Below are positions 36,901-45,955 of a stretch of DNA of 64,000 bases, one piece after another. A program made the position numbers and the translations under genes. The notes below the pieces were generated by a model. That model was not told the DNA's origin. It saw nothing but the letters and a program-made list of their open reading frames with translations, and searched no databases. The stretch's first letter is position 1, and each line of letters begins with the position of its first letter. Source of the DNA: Emiliania huxleyi CCMP1516 (taxonomy: Eukaryota > Haptophyta > Isochrysidales > Noelaerhabdaceae); assembly GCF_000372725.1 (NCBI RefSeq), contig NW_005198391.1, forward strand, positions 240,944 through 304,943, written 5' to 3'.

Positions 36901-39404
36901 AGGGTGGAGCTCACGAGTCGAACGGCGGCACGGCGCGCGGGTCGAACGGCGGCGCAGCGCCATCGCCGGACCAGACGCCTGAAGGTGCCGAAGCGTGGCT
37001 CGTCACGCGCGAGGGCGAGGCTCGCCGCGCGCTGAGGCTTGCCGAGGCGGGAGCTGCTGCTGGCGGGAGAGGGGGGCGCGAGGCGGCGTGGTCAGCCATG
37101 CTAGCGGCGGAGGCGGTGCTCGCGACGGTGCGGAGAGAGCGCATGGAGTACGAGGCGCGGCTCGCTGCCGCGCTGCTGCAGGCGGCGGCGGCGGCGGCAG
37201 AAGGCGAGGCGCGCGAGCTCCTTCTCTTCGCCTCGTCGGAGCTCTCCTCGCGTGGCGCTGCTGTCAGCGGCGGCGGGACGCTCGAAGAGGAGGTTGCGTC
37301 TCTGAACGTGGAGGAGCGCGGCCTGCTCGAAGAGGCGGCGGCGGATTTCCTCGCAGCGCGGCGGCGTCAGCGGCAGCTGGACGAGGAGCGAGCCGAGGAG
37401 GAGGCGCGCAGGGCGGCGGCGCGCACAGCAGCTCTTCGCGTGGCCGAGGCGAGGCGGCGGAAACTCGATGCCGTCACTGCCGACGGCGCCGGTCGCTTGC
37501 GACTGCTCCGCCTCAAGCTGCGCGACGCGGGCGCAGAAGCAAGCTTGCAGGCGGACGAGGTGGAGGCCGCTTCCGAGGCACTTCCGAGAGGTTGGTCTCC
37601 GCCCGCCAGGCCGACGTCGCCACCGCCGCTCGACGCTGAGGCGGTTGCGGCGCAGAGCGAGGCGGAGGAGCAGAAGCAGGTTGCAGCGTTCCAGGCCAGA
37701 TGTGGCCTGTCGGAGGGAGACAATGGCAACGATGTTGTCGCGGCGGCGCGCACGTGGTATGACGAGGAGGAGGCGCGGCTGGCGCAGGCTTGCGAGGCCA
37801 TGGTTGACTACGCCGAGAAGCTCGCCAGCATCGCGCGAGGTTCGGCAGACGCTCTGAGCCTCAGAGTGAGTGCGTTCGACGACGAGGATGCAGCTGCCGC
37901 CGAGGCGAGGCGTCGCGCGGCGGCAGGCGAGAGGCGCCGCGCCGCCGACGCAGCGCGGCGTGATCGGGAGAGGGAGGAGGAGGCGGCAGCCACGCGCGGC
38001 GGTGACGGCGGCGCGGACCCGATGGAGAGTCTGGTCAAGCCGATCCTCGCGCGGCACGGCGCCGGCTGCGAGTGGGAAGACGTCGCCTTCCCCGCCGCCG
38101 ACGCCTCGCTCCCCGCCTCGGCCCACGGTGCGAAGTGGCAGCGCGCCCGCCAGTTGTGCCTCGCGCCTGTCGTGTTTGGCCGCTCGAGCAAGGCTGCCGA
38201 CGCGGACGCCATCGATCCGTCAGATATCTCGCAGGGTGCGCTCGGCACGTGCTATTTCCTGTCCGCCCTCTCGGTCGCTGCGACGAGGCCGCAGCTGATT
38301 CGCTCCTGCTTCGTGACGACGGAGCCCAACGAGGCGGGCTGCTACTGCGTGCGCCTCTTCCGCGACGGTCGGCCGCGCCACATCCTGGTGGACGACCAGC
38401 TCCCCGCGCACGGCCACGGGCGGCCGCTCTTCGCCGCCTCCAAGCAGCGCGACGAGCTGTGGGTCTCGCTCCTCGAGAAGGCCTATGCCAAGCTCTTCTC
38501 CTCGTACGCGGCCATCGAAGGGGGGCACGTCGACGAGGCGCTCGTCGACCTCACCGGCGGCGTGGGTGGCGAGAACTTGTCCCTCGCCGAGGAAGGCCGC
38601 GACCCGGACAGGCTGTGGTCTCGCCTGACCGGGTTTGTGCACGCGGGCTACCTGCTCGGGGCGGGCTCCCCCGCAGGCACCGACACGGACGTGTCTGCGG
38701 AAGGAATCGTGCAGGGCCACGCGTACTCGTGCCTGAGGGTGGCCGAGGAGGAGGGGCACCGGCTGCTGCAGCTGCGCAACCCGTGGGGGAGGACCGAGTG
38801 GCGCGGGGACTGGTCCGACGCGTCGCACCTCTGGACGCCTCGGCTCAAGGCGAGGCTCGGCTGGAGCGACGCGGACGACGGCACCTTCTGGATCGGCCTC
38901 AAGGACTTTTGCGCGTCGTTCGCCCAGCTGTACGTGTGCAAGATCCCAAACCCGTCCTGGGCACACGCCGAGATGCAGGGGGAGTGGCGCGGCGAGAGCG
39001 CGGGCGGCTGCTCCAACTACGACACGGTCGGCGCCAACCCGCAGTGGTCCATCACCATCGGCGAGCGGCCCGTGGCGTGCCTCGTCTGCCTGGCGCAGGC
39101 CGATGCGCGCGGCACCGACCTCGACGGCGACGGCGTCGAGGACGAGCCCTTCCCCATCGGCCTCTCGGTCGTGTACAAGCGCGGCGAGCGCGTGCGCAAG
39201 CTGTACGCGTCGGACTGGTGCGCGCGGACGGCGCCCTTCCGCAACACGCGGGAGGTCTCCCTCGACGTGACGCTCGAGCCGCGCTCCGGCGGCGCAACCA
39301 CGACTTACACGCTGCTGCCCTCCACCTTTGAGCCCGGACAGGAGCGCAACTTCCGCATCCGCGTCTTCTCGGACAGGCCCGTCGAGGTGGCGCCGCTCAG
39401 GTGA
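33969..39404 (+). CDS. DEK1-type transmembrane calpain
   Basis: 1,811 residues in a single open exon. Roughly residues 55-940 carry about twenty hydrophobic segments. About 950-1,350 is an Ala/Glu/Arg-rich coiled coil. The calpain protease follows at about 1,380-1,660, with catalytic Cys in GALGTCYFLSAL (about 1,428), His in GIVQGHAYSCL (about 1,584) and Asn in LQLRNPWGRTEW (about 1,604). A C2-like calpain III domain (EMQGEWRGESAGG to FSDRPVEVAPL) ends the protein. Many-TM plus calpain plus C2L is the TML-calpain layout of plant DEFECTIVE KERNEL 1, which also exists in several protist lineages. All three catalytic residues are present, so activity is expected. The start could instead be the ATG at 34,148, just before the first strong membrane segment. 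No LG3-like domain was recognised. Confidence 0.9.
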   Translation: MRPELHDWYRGMAPASNVSLPRLFLRARRRCYPVQGGDCLAARRVARASRRSRWVCTYMLPSGASLLPYPLAITFALLLAASATAAAVALSRVDWRPAALIVGAPGKTEVDVLLLRAIVALPLALSFAFGFVCWATVGPPLGKDLLLSLSLQLPAAMVAGATLMRGRTLSYHFSSRAQAVLASCAAVAAVAQLLIAYTPTGTAGQHHSAFAASSAALLSLNLAPLLVMARLTAAQPWQPGREGAADTDADDDGTPPFQPPPPLLVSAACAVLYAASLAWYATAGPFVAPLEPTATSLAAAAVLCLDGLALLHQRSGALSSRVSLLALCATTRVVLIACGESHVATGEALLYALHGGLLGRRAIALRNPPPPSPLRAYLASLVAAREGGGGEATSVAESGKGDDGGGGTSWAELWRSVSSAEASLCRLTAAHAVAVLALAGTAFRPLTLGGCALPQVALGALAPFCLVLDLWAAHLLRSWRRRGARPDEQAFLRAAAVWSVVCLGCGAACAALLRCALLLPLVGLLPGIAFGCSALRSAWESNGWVAIDVAGLKSLTANARGYAILGEDNAGSDSGSGSAAGRGGGLQRSFARAVKIAHEESPRDVALLGGAAVVTAQVMLAGVAFGCSLASAAAGAALTLLLIESVLTAAALTAAHHRPDAPEPLLAFCGAFAATHLAGVALLAALWPPPLQRLASSEACAFETVGMIWALLSPLALCAALLWEFADDVDRTSGATPRHLRVAAVVTAATASALIVVIATMSLAVAALSSAAVALAFAATYARHEAAVNGGFLGRNARSAVERSLAGAVAVGTLVGVSSAGAVAVAGWTLSLLASASVLAAAARASLRRRKGQRLRHWSTSDVWWLPLPSTVVMADGEVRPSSEPVALLLAAAAATLLWSTYATLVIPPRAVGVVTAWAVALALIDQAAAAAASTPLALGRACRRPGSGGAAAVRCLLTHDAVSAARKAAFAASVEGQGGAHESNGGTARGSNGGAAPSPDQTPEGAEAWLVTREGEARRALRLAEAGAAAGGRGGREAAWSAMLAAEAVLATVRRERMEYEARLAAALLQAAAAAAEGEARELLLFASSELSSRGAAVSGGGTLEEEVASLNVEERGLLEEAAADFLAARRRQRQLDEERAEEEARRAAARTAALRVAEARRRKLDAVTADGAGRLRLLRLKLRDAGAEASLQADEVEAASEALPRGWSPPARPTSPPPLDAEAVAAQSEAEEQKQVAAFQARCGLSEGDNGNDVVAAARTWYDEEEARLAQACEAMVDYAEKLASIARGSADALSLRVSAFDDEDAAAAEARRRAAAGERRRAADAARRDREREEEAAATRGGDGGADPMESLVKPILARHGAGCEWEDVAFPAADASLPASAHGAKWQRARQLCLAPVVFGRSSKAADADAIDPSDISQGALGTCYFLSALSVAATRPQLIRSCFVTTEPNEAGCYCVRLFRDGRPRHILVDDQLPAHGHGRPLFAASKQRDELWVSLLEKAYAKLFSSYAAIEGGHVDEALVDLTGGVGGENLSLAEEGRDPDRLWSRLTGFVHAGYLLGAGSPAGTDTDVSAEGIVQGHAYSCLRVAEEEGHRLLQLRNPWGRTEWRGDWSDASHLWTPRLKARLGWSDADDGTFWIGLKDFCASFAQLYVCKIPNPSWAHAEMQGEWRGESAGGCSNYDTVGANPQWSITIGERPVACLVCLAQADARGTDLDGDGVEDEPFPIGLSVVYKRGERVRKLYASDWCARTAPFRNTREVSLDVTLEPRSGGATTTYTLLPSTFEPGQERNFRIRVFSDRPVEVAPLR

Positions 39405-40942
39405 CCGCGCGGCTTGTCACTCGCCACACTCGGACCAACCATACCTTATACACCTGTACGTGTGTTGCTACCGCCCGCGTCTCACCCCGTGGGCTATGTA
39501 AATTGTAATGACTCACCCTCTCGTCTGTGGGGTCTTGTTCTCTCGCGAGTGACAGTGTCTATCTCTCCTCTGGGTACCGAAAGAAGAGCCGATTTTGTGA
39601 TATATCTCCGGGTTGTCGGTTTTCCCCCCGCGCGAGAGAGAGGGACCAAGACGCAAGAGACCGGGACAGACCGCCCAGAGTGCAGAGAGAGAGAGGACCA
39701 TACACTGCTGTATTCACACAAAAAAAAAACTGTTCAAGTCTTAAAGGCAAAACACAACGCTCTGCGGTTGGTGCACCCCCCACACTGACACATTCCCCTC
39801 ATCCCCTACCCTTGGCTGAGCACATCTACCTGCGAGCTAGCCTCTCCGCATTTTCTCTTCCAGTCATCCGCCCGCGCCGCGCGCCATCTCTGGGCGTCTA
39901 GTGCAGCCACTGACAGAGCTATTCCGAAGGAGTGGTCGACGCCTCGCCTAGAGTTCGGGTGGACTTGCGCACTGCTTAGCCCTGAGGGGGGAGTGTGTGT
40001 GAGGTGGTGTAATGTCGTCCCGTTTCAGGCGGCAGGTCAGGGGATTAGCCGGGAGGATTCGGCAGCTCAGCCGGGGGCTGAGCGTCTGCAGGCAGCCTTC
40101 CGCTCGCGCCGAAATTCACAGCCCTCCCGGGCCGACGGGGTGCTCCTTGGATCGGGCCCCGCTCCCCGCTTTTCCTGTACCTGGACTGTCCGGGTCAGGA
40201 GGGTGAGAGTATTGGGTGGGCGAGGGCAGTACATCTGGCGGGTGGGGATTGAGGGACAGCAAGAGGGCTGATTGTCGAGGCTGATTGGGGGGTCAATGGG
40301 CGCGGGCGGCGCTTCGTGGTCCTGGGCGAGCAGGGGCAGTGGTTAGGAGTCTTGGGCCTGGAGATATGAGGATTGTCGAGATGTCATGCGAGAGCGGTAG
40401 GTGGGCGAAGGTAGCGCGGCTGGAGAGTGGTGTCCGAGGGACAATGATGAGTTGTCAGTTGGGGCGCGAGACGCGCGGGACAGTGTCGAAGGCGGCCAGT
40501 GAGGTAGGGTTGGCTTTGAGCAGTGCAGCGAGTGTGTAGTCAAGCGTGGGAGCGGGGCGCGCGAGCACCGGATTTTTTTGCTGTGCGAGTCGAGTTCGTG
40601 GCCGGTGCGCGGGAGATGAGTTGTCAGTTGGGGCGCGAGACGCGCGGGACAGTGTTGGAGGCGGCCAGTGAGGTAGGGTTGGCTTTGAGCAGTGCAGCGA
40701 GTGTGTGGTCAAGCGTGGGAGCAGCGCGCGAGCACCGGGTTTTTTTGCTGTGCGAGTCGAGTTTGTGGCCGGTGCGCGGGAACCTGGCTGAAAACCCGCG
40801 CATCCGGCCGGTTGTGCGACCGAGGTCGCCGATTGTACGACCGAGGTCGCAGAGCCTTGGCGACGCGACGCGCACGTCGCCAAGGAGTTGGTAAAATGTC
40901 CGAGGTTTTTTTTACTGCTGTATTCACACAGGTAAGCACAAT
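39405..40942. repeat. Intergenic with 169 bp tandem duplication
   Basis: Between the convergent calpain and oxygenase genes. Two head-to-tail copies of a 169 bp unit lie at 40,446-40,614 and 40,615-40,783; both contain GTTGTCAGTTGGGGCGCG and a short T run. Just after, CGACCGAGGTCG strings repeat (40,810-40,860). No gene is supported in the remainder. Confidence 0.75.
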
Positions 40943-41986
40943 TCAGTCATCCCCGTCGTCTCTCTCCATGTACCATATAGTGGTCGCGTACCGGGGCTTT
41001 GCGGCGGGCAGCACCTCGTGCGGCGACCGAAAGTCCGAAAAGAAGAGAAGCAGGCGGTCGCCCAAAGGTGCGACGTCGAGCAGTGCATCACCTGCCGCTG
41101 CCGCCGCCGCCCCTCCCGCCTGCTCGTCCTCGTCGCCCTCGTCGCCCTGAGGCCTGAAGAGGCGCAGGCAGCCGCCGTCGGCCTCGCTCCACGAATCGTT
41201 GGCGTAATAGACGGCCGTGAGCCAGCGACCGTTGCAGTGCGGTCCGTGCCCGTTCGAGCAGTGGTTGTCGGTGTGCCGCGCGAAGGCTGCGCCGACGCCG
41301 TACCGCGACGCCATCGGCCGCATTCGCGACATGGCCGACCCCTTTCTGGCCAGGCCTGGCGCCGCGGCCCGCAGCGCCCGAACGAGCGCGTCAGCCGCGT
41401 CGACCAGCGTGGCCAGCGGCGCCCACCGCGCAGCGTCCTCGGCGGCGTCGATCCACGCGATGTGGTCGGAGCGGGTGCGGTCGGACCTCTGTCCGTTGAG
41501 CCCGTCGCCCGGCAGCGCCACCTTTGCGGGCTCCAGCACGCCGCCGCCCCAGGCGCGCTCGAGCGCGACTCGCAGCGCCACGCCGCCAGCCCGCCCGAGG
41601 AAGCCGTCGACCACTACGTGGTTGCGACAGCGGAGCGTCTCCGCGATGGCCGCGAGCGCGCCGTCGCTCGACCACCAGGCCCGCCCATCCCGAGCGTGCG
41701 ACGCAACCTCGGGCTGGACGCTCGAGGTGTCGGCCGACAGCAGCGGCGGCGGCGGAGCGCCCGCAGGCACGAGCCCGTTGGAGAGCTGGTGGTACAACAC
41801 CTCAGCCCACCCAGGCCACTCGGGCAGGTCGAGCTCCCAGGCGAGCGCGAACGCCTCGCGCATCTTGGTCACGCCCTCGGCCACAGCGTTCGCGTCGCAC
41901 AGAGCTTCGCCCTCGATGTAGAGGAGGACAGCGGGAAGCCGGTTAGGCTTGGCGGTCGGAGCCCACGGAGTGGTGAACTCGGCCAT
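40943..41986 (-). CDS. PHD/EGLN-like 2-oxoglutarate Fe(II) prolyl hydroxylase
   Basis: 347 residues from the ATG at 41986; the frame is open 18 codons further, but only from a GTG. The C-terminal ~190 residues form the oxygenase: RSDHIAWID, the HxD in FARHTDNHC, WLTAVYYANDSWSEADGG, the distal His in FRSPHEVLPA, and the 2OG-binding Arg in KPRYATTIWYM. The order and the RYATTIWY strand match HIF-prolyl-hydroxylase (EGLN/PHD) and bacterial or protist relatives better than collagen-type P4Hs. The N-terminal half has no recognised domain. There is no signal peptide, so it should be cytosolic or nuclear. A role in oxygen sensing is inference. Single exon. Confidence 0.85.
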   Translation of the reverse strand: MAEFTTPWAPTAKPNRLPAVLLYIEGEALCDANAVAEGVTKMREAFALAWELDLPEWPGWAEVLYHQLSNGLVPAGAPPPPLLSADTSSVQPEVASHARDGRAWWSSDGALAAIAETLRCRNHVVVDGFLGRAGGVALRVALERAWGGGVLEPAKVALPGDGLNGQRSDRTRSDHIAWIDAAEDAARWAPLATLVDAADALVRALRAAAPGLARKGSAMSRMRPMASRYGVGAAFARHTDNHCSNGHGPHCNGRWLTAVYYANDSWSEADGGCLRLFRPQGDEGDEDEQAGGAAAAAAGDALLDVAPLGDRLLLFFSDFRSPHEVLPAAKPRYATTIWYMERDDGDD

Positions 41987-42339
41987 GGTCACTGGGGCCG
42001 AGGCGTCCTCTTCGCTTGCCGTGCACGACCCTATCGTCACAGTGGGCTAGGGATCCCTACCCGGGTACGCTTGCCGTGACGATCGAGGGGTCCCGTACCA
42101 ATCTGTTGAGTATATGAGCGACCCAGCCCGAGGGTTGCTCTCGACTCTGGCCTTTTCTGGGTCACGTAGCCACACCTCGCCTCCTCGGTGCGAGTGGCTG
42201 CCAGTTCGACTCTGGGGAGGATCGAACCACATTAACACTATCCAGTGCTCAAGTGCTCAACAACACCACACTGCACGCCCCACACCACCCCTCTACACTC
42301 ACTTGCGTAGACGTTTGAGTAGACCCCCCTGCCTGAGGG

Positions 42340-42660
42340 CTCACCCCTCGCCTTCCCAGGGTCCCGACCCTCCTTGATTCGCTCTCTTGCTCGTCTCCCG
42401 ATCGTTATGCGACGACCGGTATGGTCGTTTCCCTCGTTGTTGGTGTCGCTTTCTCCGCTGCCGCCCTTCGTCTTCGCCAGCTTCTCCCGGTTCCACCGCT
42501 TCCGAGGGCATCGACGGCCCGGCCGAGGTCTCCCCGGGCGAATGCGGCCGCAATGGATCCTCTCGCCGCGCCTCCCAGGAAGGTCGAGCCCGCTCTCCCT
42601 GGTCGACGAGTCGCGCCCGCACCCGCGGCCTCTCTATCGTCCTCGGCTCGCCAGGTACAT
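42340..42660 (+). repeat. Dispersed repeat family A, copy 3 (internally short)
   Basis: Matches the inverted cluster at 57-59 kb in two blocks: 42,340-42,560 with about 58,740-58,960, and 42,580-42,660 with about 57,465-57,545. The 1.2 kb that separates these blocks in the other copy is replaced here by ~30 bp. Both copies keep the frame with PALPGRRV and PAPAASLSS, so this part may have been coding. Confidence 0.65.
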
Positions 42661-42820
42661 ACTTACGCAACACAAGGTCACGCACCGACTGCAACCCCGA
42701 GGCGAAGGGCGTATGCACATCCCACAGGTCGAGCCACTCTGAGTGGCTCCGACAGGCACGCACACACAAAAAATAAAATACTTCCCCAGGGACGTATCGA
42801 GCGTGACGCGACGAGCGGTG

Positions 42821-43915
42821 ATGGTGCGCCCTTCGGTTCTCGTCACCGACCCGCAAGAGCCCACTCCAGAGGAAGCCGTCCAGCTGGCAGAGGCGGAGGG
42901 CTTGTCCTTGATCACGTCAAACAATGCGAGCGGCTACATGAATGTGTGGCCACGAGGGGGGGGCGATAAAGACGGGTTCTATGCCGTCGTGAGCCGGCTG
43001 GGCGTGCAGGTGGTGCTTGGCCGGTTCCGATCGCGGGAGGCTGCGGCGCTGTGTTTTGCCCGCTCGAAGGAGGGGCGAGCGGCCGCAGAGAACCTCAAGG
43101 GCGGCCGCAACAAGTTCGACAACAAGGGCGGCAACAAGAGAACCTCAAGGGCGGCCGCAATCCTGCCTTCGCCCATCGCGATCCCTCACGAGTGCCCCGT
43201 ATGCTTCGAGAAGCTCGACGAGGCTGGCGCCGACCCGGTCGCCAGCGCGTGCAACCACGTCTTTTGCCGCGCTTGCATCGAGTCGGTGCAGAGCGACACC
43301 GCGACCTGCCCGCTCTGCCGCGCCACGCTCATCGAGGGGGGGCTGTCGCCAGCTTCCACGGTGGCGACGGAGGCGGAGGGGCTGCGACTGCACCTCTCGA
43401 GCCGCGGCGCCACCGGCTACAAGGGCGTGAGCAAGCACAAGGGCCGCTTCCGAGCCATTCACGAGGTGGACGGCAGGAGGGTCTCCCTCGGCTGCTTCGC
43501 CACGGCGGTGGAGGCGGCGGTGGCGTACGCGCGGCCCGTGCAGCAGCAGCGATGCAGCGCTCCTGCGGCCGCCTCCGTGGGTGGCGCCGCCCTCCAGCGC
43601 GGGTTTCTCCGCCGCGGGTGGCGCCGCCCTGGCCGGGTTGGTGTACCTGTCGGGTGGGCGATCGAAGAATGGCGTATCCAGCAAGATGCGGTGCTCCGGC
43701 GGCCACCCCGCCGCAACCGGGAGGAGGCGCACGTCGGGCCGTCCAAGGTGCTCGTCGTCGGCGGGACTGTCGCGGAGAGCGCACAGGACAACGGCAGGCT
43801 GCCGCAGTTCAGCGCCCGCGCACAGGCACGGCTCGGGCTCGAGGACACGGGCCGCGTGCGCGGCGAGTTTGTGGCCGCCCACTCGCTGCTTGCGCTGCGC
43901 GGCGGTGACCAGTGA
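42821..43915 (+). CDS. AP2-RING-AP2 protein
   Basis: 364 residues from the ATG at 42821. An AP2-like DNA-binding module lies at about residues 26-90 (NNASGYMNVWPRG, YAVVSRLGVQVVLGRF, SREAAALCFA). A C3HC4 RING finger sits at 124-169 (CPVCFEKL, CNHVFCRACI, CPLCRATL), and a second AP2-like module at ~183-232 (GATGYKGVSKHKGRFRAI, RRVSLGCFATAVEAAVAYAR). RING fingers recruit E2s for ubiquitination, so this looks like a DNA-targeted E3 (inference). A 50 bp direct duplication at 43,087-43,160 sets the frame between the first AP2 and the RING. After ~230 the protein is low-complexity and may be read-through beyond the true last splice junction. It lies directly downstream of a repeat-A copy. Confidence 0.7.
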   Translation: MVRPSVLVTDPQEPTPEEAVQLAEAEGLSLITSNNASGYMNVWPRGGGDKDGFYAVVSRLGVQVVLGRFRSREAAALCFARSKEGRAAAENLKGGRNKFDNKGGNKRTSRAAAILPSPIAIPHECPVCFEKLDEAGADPVASACNHVFCRACIESVQSDTATCPLCRATLIEGGLSPASTVATEAEGLRLHLSSRGATGYKGVSKHKGRFRAIHEVDGRRVSLGCFATAVEAAVAYARPVQQQRCSAPAAASVGGAALQRGFLRRGWRRPGRVGVPVGWAIEEWRIQQDAVLRRPPRRNREEAHVGPSKVLVVGGTVAESAQDNGRLPQFSARAQARLGLEDTGRVRGEFVAAHSLLALRGGDQ

Positions 43916-44545
43916 GCCGGGTGCGAGTTTGGCCTCCGGTGAGTGAAGGCCGGTGTAGCGTCTGGGCCGCGCTTAATACAAAACAATAACGCAAGCTCAG
44001 TGTCCCCCCACGTATAAGCTCACACGCCGCCTCCGACGAGGCACGCGCCCGAACGCGCACCCCTGCACGCGGCCGGCGCGCCAACACGCCTCCGACGAGG
44101 CACGCACCCACAAGCGCACATCTGTACGAATCGCACGCCAACGCGCGAAAGGCTCGAGCGGGAGGACAATCTCGGCTCTTCTCCGCCCTCTCTCTCAGCT
44201 CCGCTCGGCTCCTCTCGGCTCCCTCTCGGCTCCCTCTCGGCTCCCTCTCGGCTCCCTCTCAGCTCCGCTCGGCTCCTCTCAGCTCCCTCTCGGCTCCCTC
44301 TCGGCTCCCTCTCGGCTCCTCTCGGCCGGTCTCAGCAGACCCCGGCACCGTTCTAGGATGCTCTTCTTCTCGCGCCCTTCTCGGGCCGTACCGGCGGAGC
44401 AGCAGAGCCTTACTGGGCCACCTGGCTGATGAGGCGAGAAACCCACCCACACCGACCGACCCATCCCCACCACCCAACCAACCCTCCGGCCACGGGAGAC
44501 ACAAGCAAGGTAGCAAAGCACCCAGCCTCGCGCGCGCGCCTCGGC
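43916..44545. repeat. Intergenic with CTCGGCTCC minisatellite
   Basis: At 44,195-44,325 the unit CTCGGCTCC(CT) repeats more than ten times with small variants. At 44,025-44,105 a GCCTCCGACGAGGCACGC unit occurs twice. No gene is supported. The interval runs into the telomere-like array. Confidence 0.7.
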
Positions 44546-44770
44546 TAGGGTTAGGGTTAGGGTTAGGGTTAGGGTTAGGGTTAGGGTTGGGTTAGGGTCA
44601 GAGAGTTCAAGCCGTTGTGCAGCTCCTAAGAACGGGCCGCTTCGGGTCGGAATGGTGGAACCAGCGGTCCGTTGACGCGAGCTCTCGGTGAATGCTCCGA
44701 GTTCTTCGGGTTAGGGTTAGGGTTAGGGTTAGGGTAGGGTTGTTAGGGTTAGGGTTAGGGTTAGGGGTAG
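44546..44770 (+). repeat. Two interstitial telomeric (TTAGGG) arrays
   Basis: About eight TTAGGG units at 44,546-44,597 and about nine, with a few variants, at 44,707-44,770, both G-rich on the plus strand. They are separated by ~110 bp of unique sequence. Being far from either end of the window and followed by ordinary genes, they are interstitial. They imply a TTAGGG telomere type and mark a past end, a fusion or telomerase-mediated repair. Confidence 0.9.
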
Positions 44771-44834
44771 CTTGTTGTCGTCGCGCCGATAAGACAGAGA
44801 CACGGGCAGCAGACGCGACCCAATCGACGCACCA

Positions 44835-45345
44835 GAGCATGGTTGGGCGTGTGAGCCGCCATCTTGGACCGTGTGGTGAGGCTGAGGCGAGTATTTGCAA
44901 CCGGGAGCTCGCCGCCGCCCCTACACCGCCGCCGCCGCCCTCCCGAGGCCAGATAATAGCCCAAGTCGAAGATTGGCGCCCAGCTCTCGGTATCTGGGTG
45001 GCAGGCGGGACTAGAGAGGCACGCCAGAGCACGGCCGGGGGCGCGAGCCCCGCCATCTTGGACTGTGAGGCGAGTATTTGCCACCGGGAGCTCGCCGCCG
45101 CCTCTACGCCGCCGCCGCCGCCCTCCCGAGGCCAGATAATAGCCCAAGAGAAGTCGAAGAGTGCGCCCCGGCCTCGACATCTCGGCGGCAGAGGCGACCC
45201 AAGCGACGCACCAGAGCACGGCTGGGCGTGTGAGCAGCCGTGTTTGACTGTGAGGCGAATATTTGTCGTCGGGAGCGCACCGCCGACTCTACACCGCCGC
45301 CGCCGCTCTCCCGGGGACAGGAGATAATAACGGCCGCCTCGTCGT
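44835..45345 (-). repeat. Diverged satellite units, inverted relative to the 26-27 kb array
   Basis: Two and a half to three units. CCGCCATCTTGGAC recurs near 44,857 and 45,050, a degraded match lies near 45,238, and all are followed by GAGTATTTGC-, CGGGAGCTCGCCGCC- and CAGATAATAGCCCAAG-type blocks. These are the complement of the unit at 26.3-27.5 kb with many substitutions and spacing of about 190 bp. They start 65 bp after the last TTAGGG block. Confidence 0.9.
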
Positions 45346-45955
45346 CGAGCTCGGCGGAGACGATGTGGTCGCCTCGCGTTTGAACCCCTCGAGCTGCTAG
45401 AGCGGCGTCGCACTCGTCGAGAGCGCAACAGCAGTCCGCCCTCGGATGACTTGTTGAGCGCGCCGTGAGCCGCCCGTAAGGCACGCGGCAGTCGTCAGGG
45501 AGAGCGCGATCTCGGTCAGCTGGTGCCGCGCGTCGCGTGGGCACGGTGCGAGGAACGACATGCTGTGGCAACGACGAGAGCTGTGCCTCGAAGACGCGCG
45601 CGAGGGGAGAGAGAAACGACCAAACCTTACCCACCCACCCAACCACACAGTCACCACCCACCCACCCACCCACTCACCATCCGGGGACTACGAAGCGTTT
45701 ACCCACCCACCCACTTTTTCAAGAACGGATGTGCAGAGGCACGTGGGTTGAGAAAAAACGCAACGCCGCCCCCCCCTGGGTTCCAACTTTTTCCGGGGTA
45801 TGGTATGGTACCTATGCACGTCACAAAAGGCTAGGGAGGCTGGGTATGACAGGAAGGCGGGGGGGTATGGTCACCGAGGTGGGTTGCGTGGAAAACATAC
45901 GATACCCCGCAAATAGTCCGAACCCTGCACCTGAGAGGAGAGGAACAACGACCCG
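45346..45955. other. Intergenic
   Basis: Contains a CCCACCCACC-rich tract at 45,638-45,715 and a GGTATGGTATGG stretch near 45,795. No gene seen before the F-box-like start. Confidence 0.45.

Noticed and set aside
40942-42040. Upstream non-ATG start for the PHD-like oxygenase
   Set aside because: The codon at 42,040 is GTG on the minus strand; a good ATG lies 18 codons downstream.
42195-42240. tRNA-like T-arm (CCAGTTCGACTCTGG) followed by a possible acceptor strand
   Set aside because: No matching 5' acceptor strand or A box at the right distance, and the T-stem has a mismatch.
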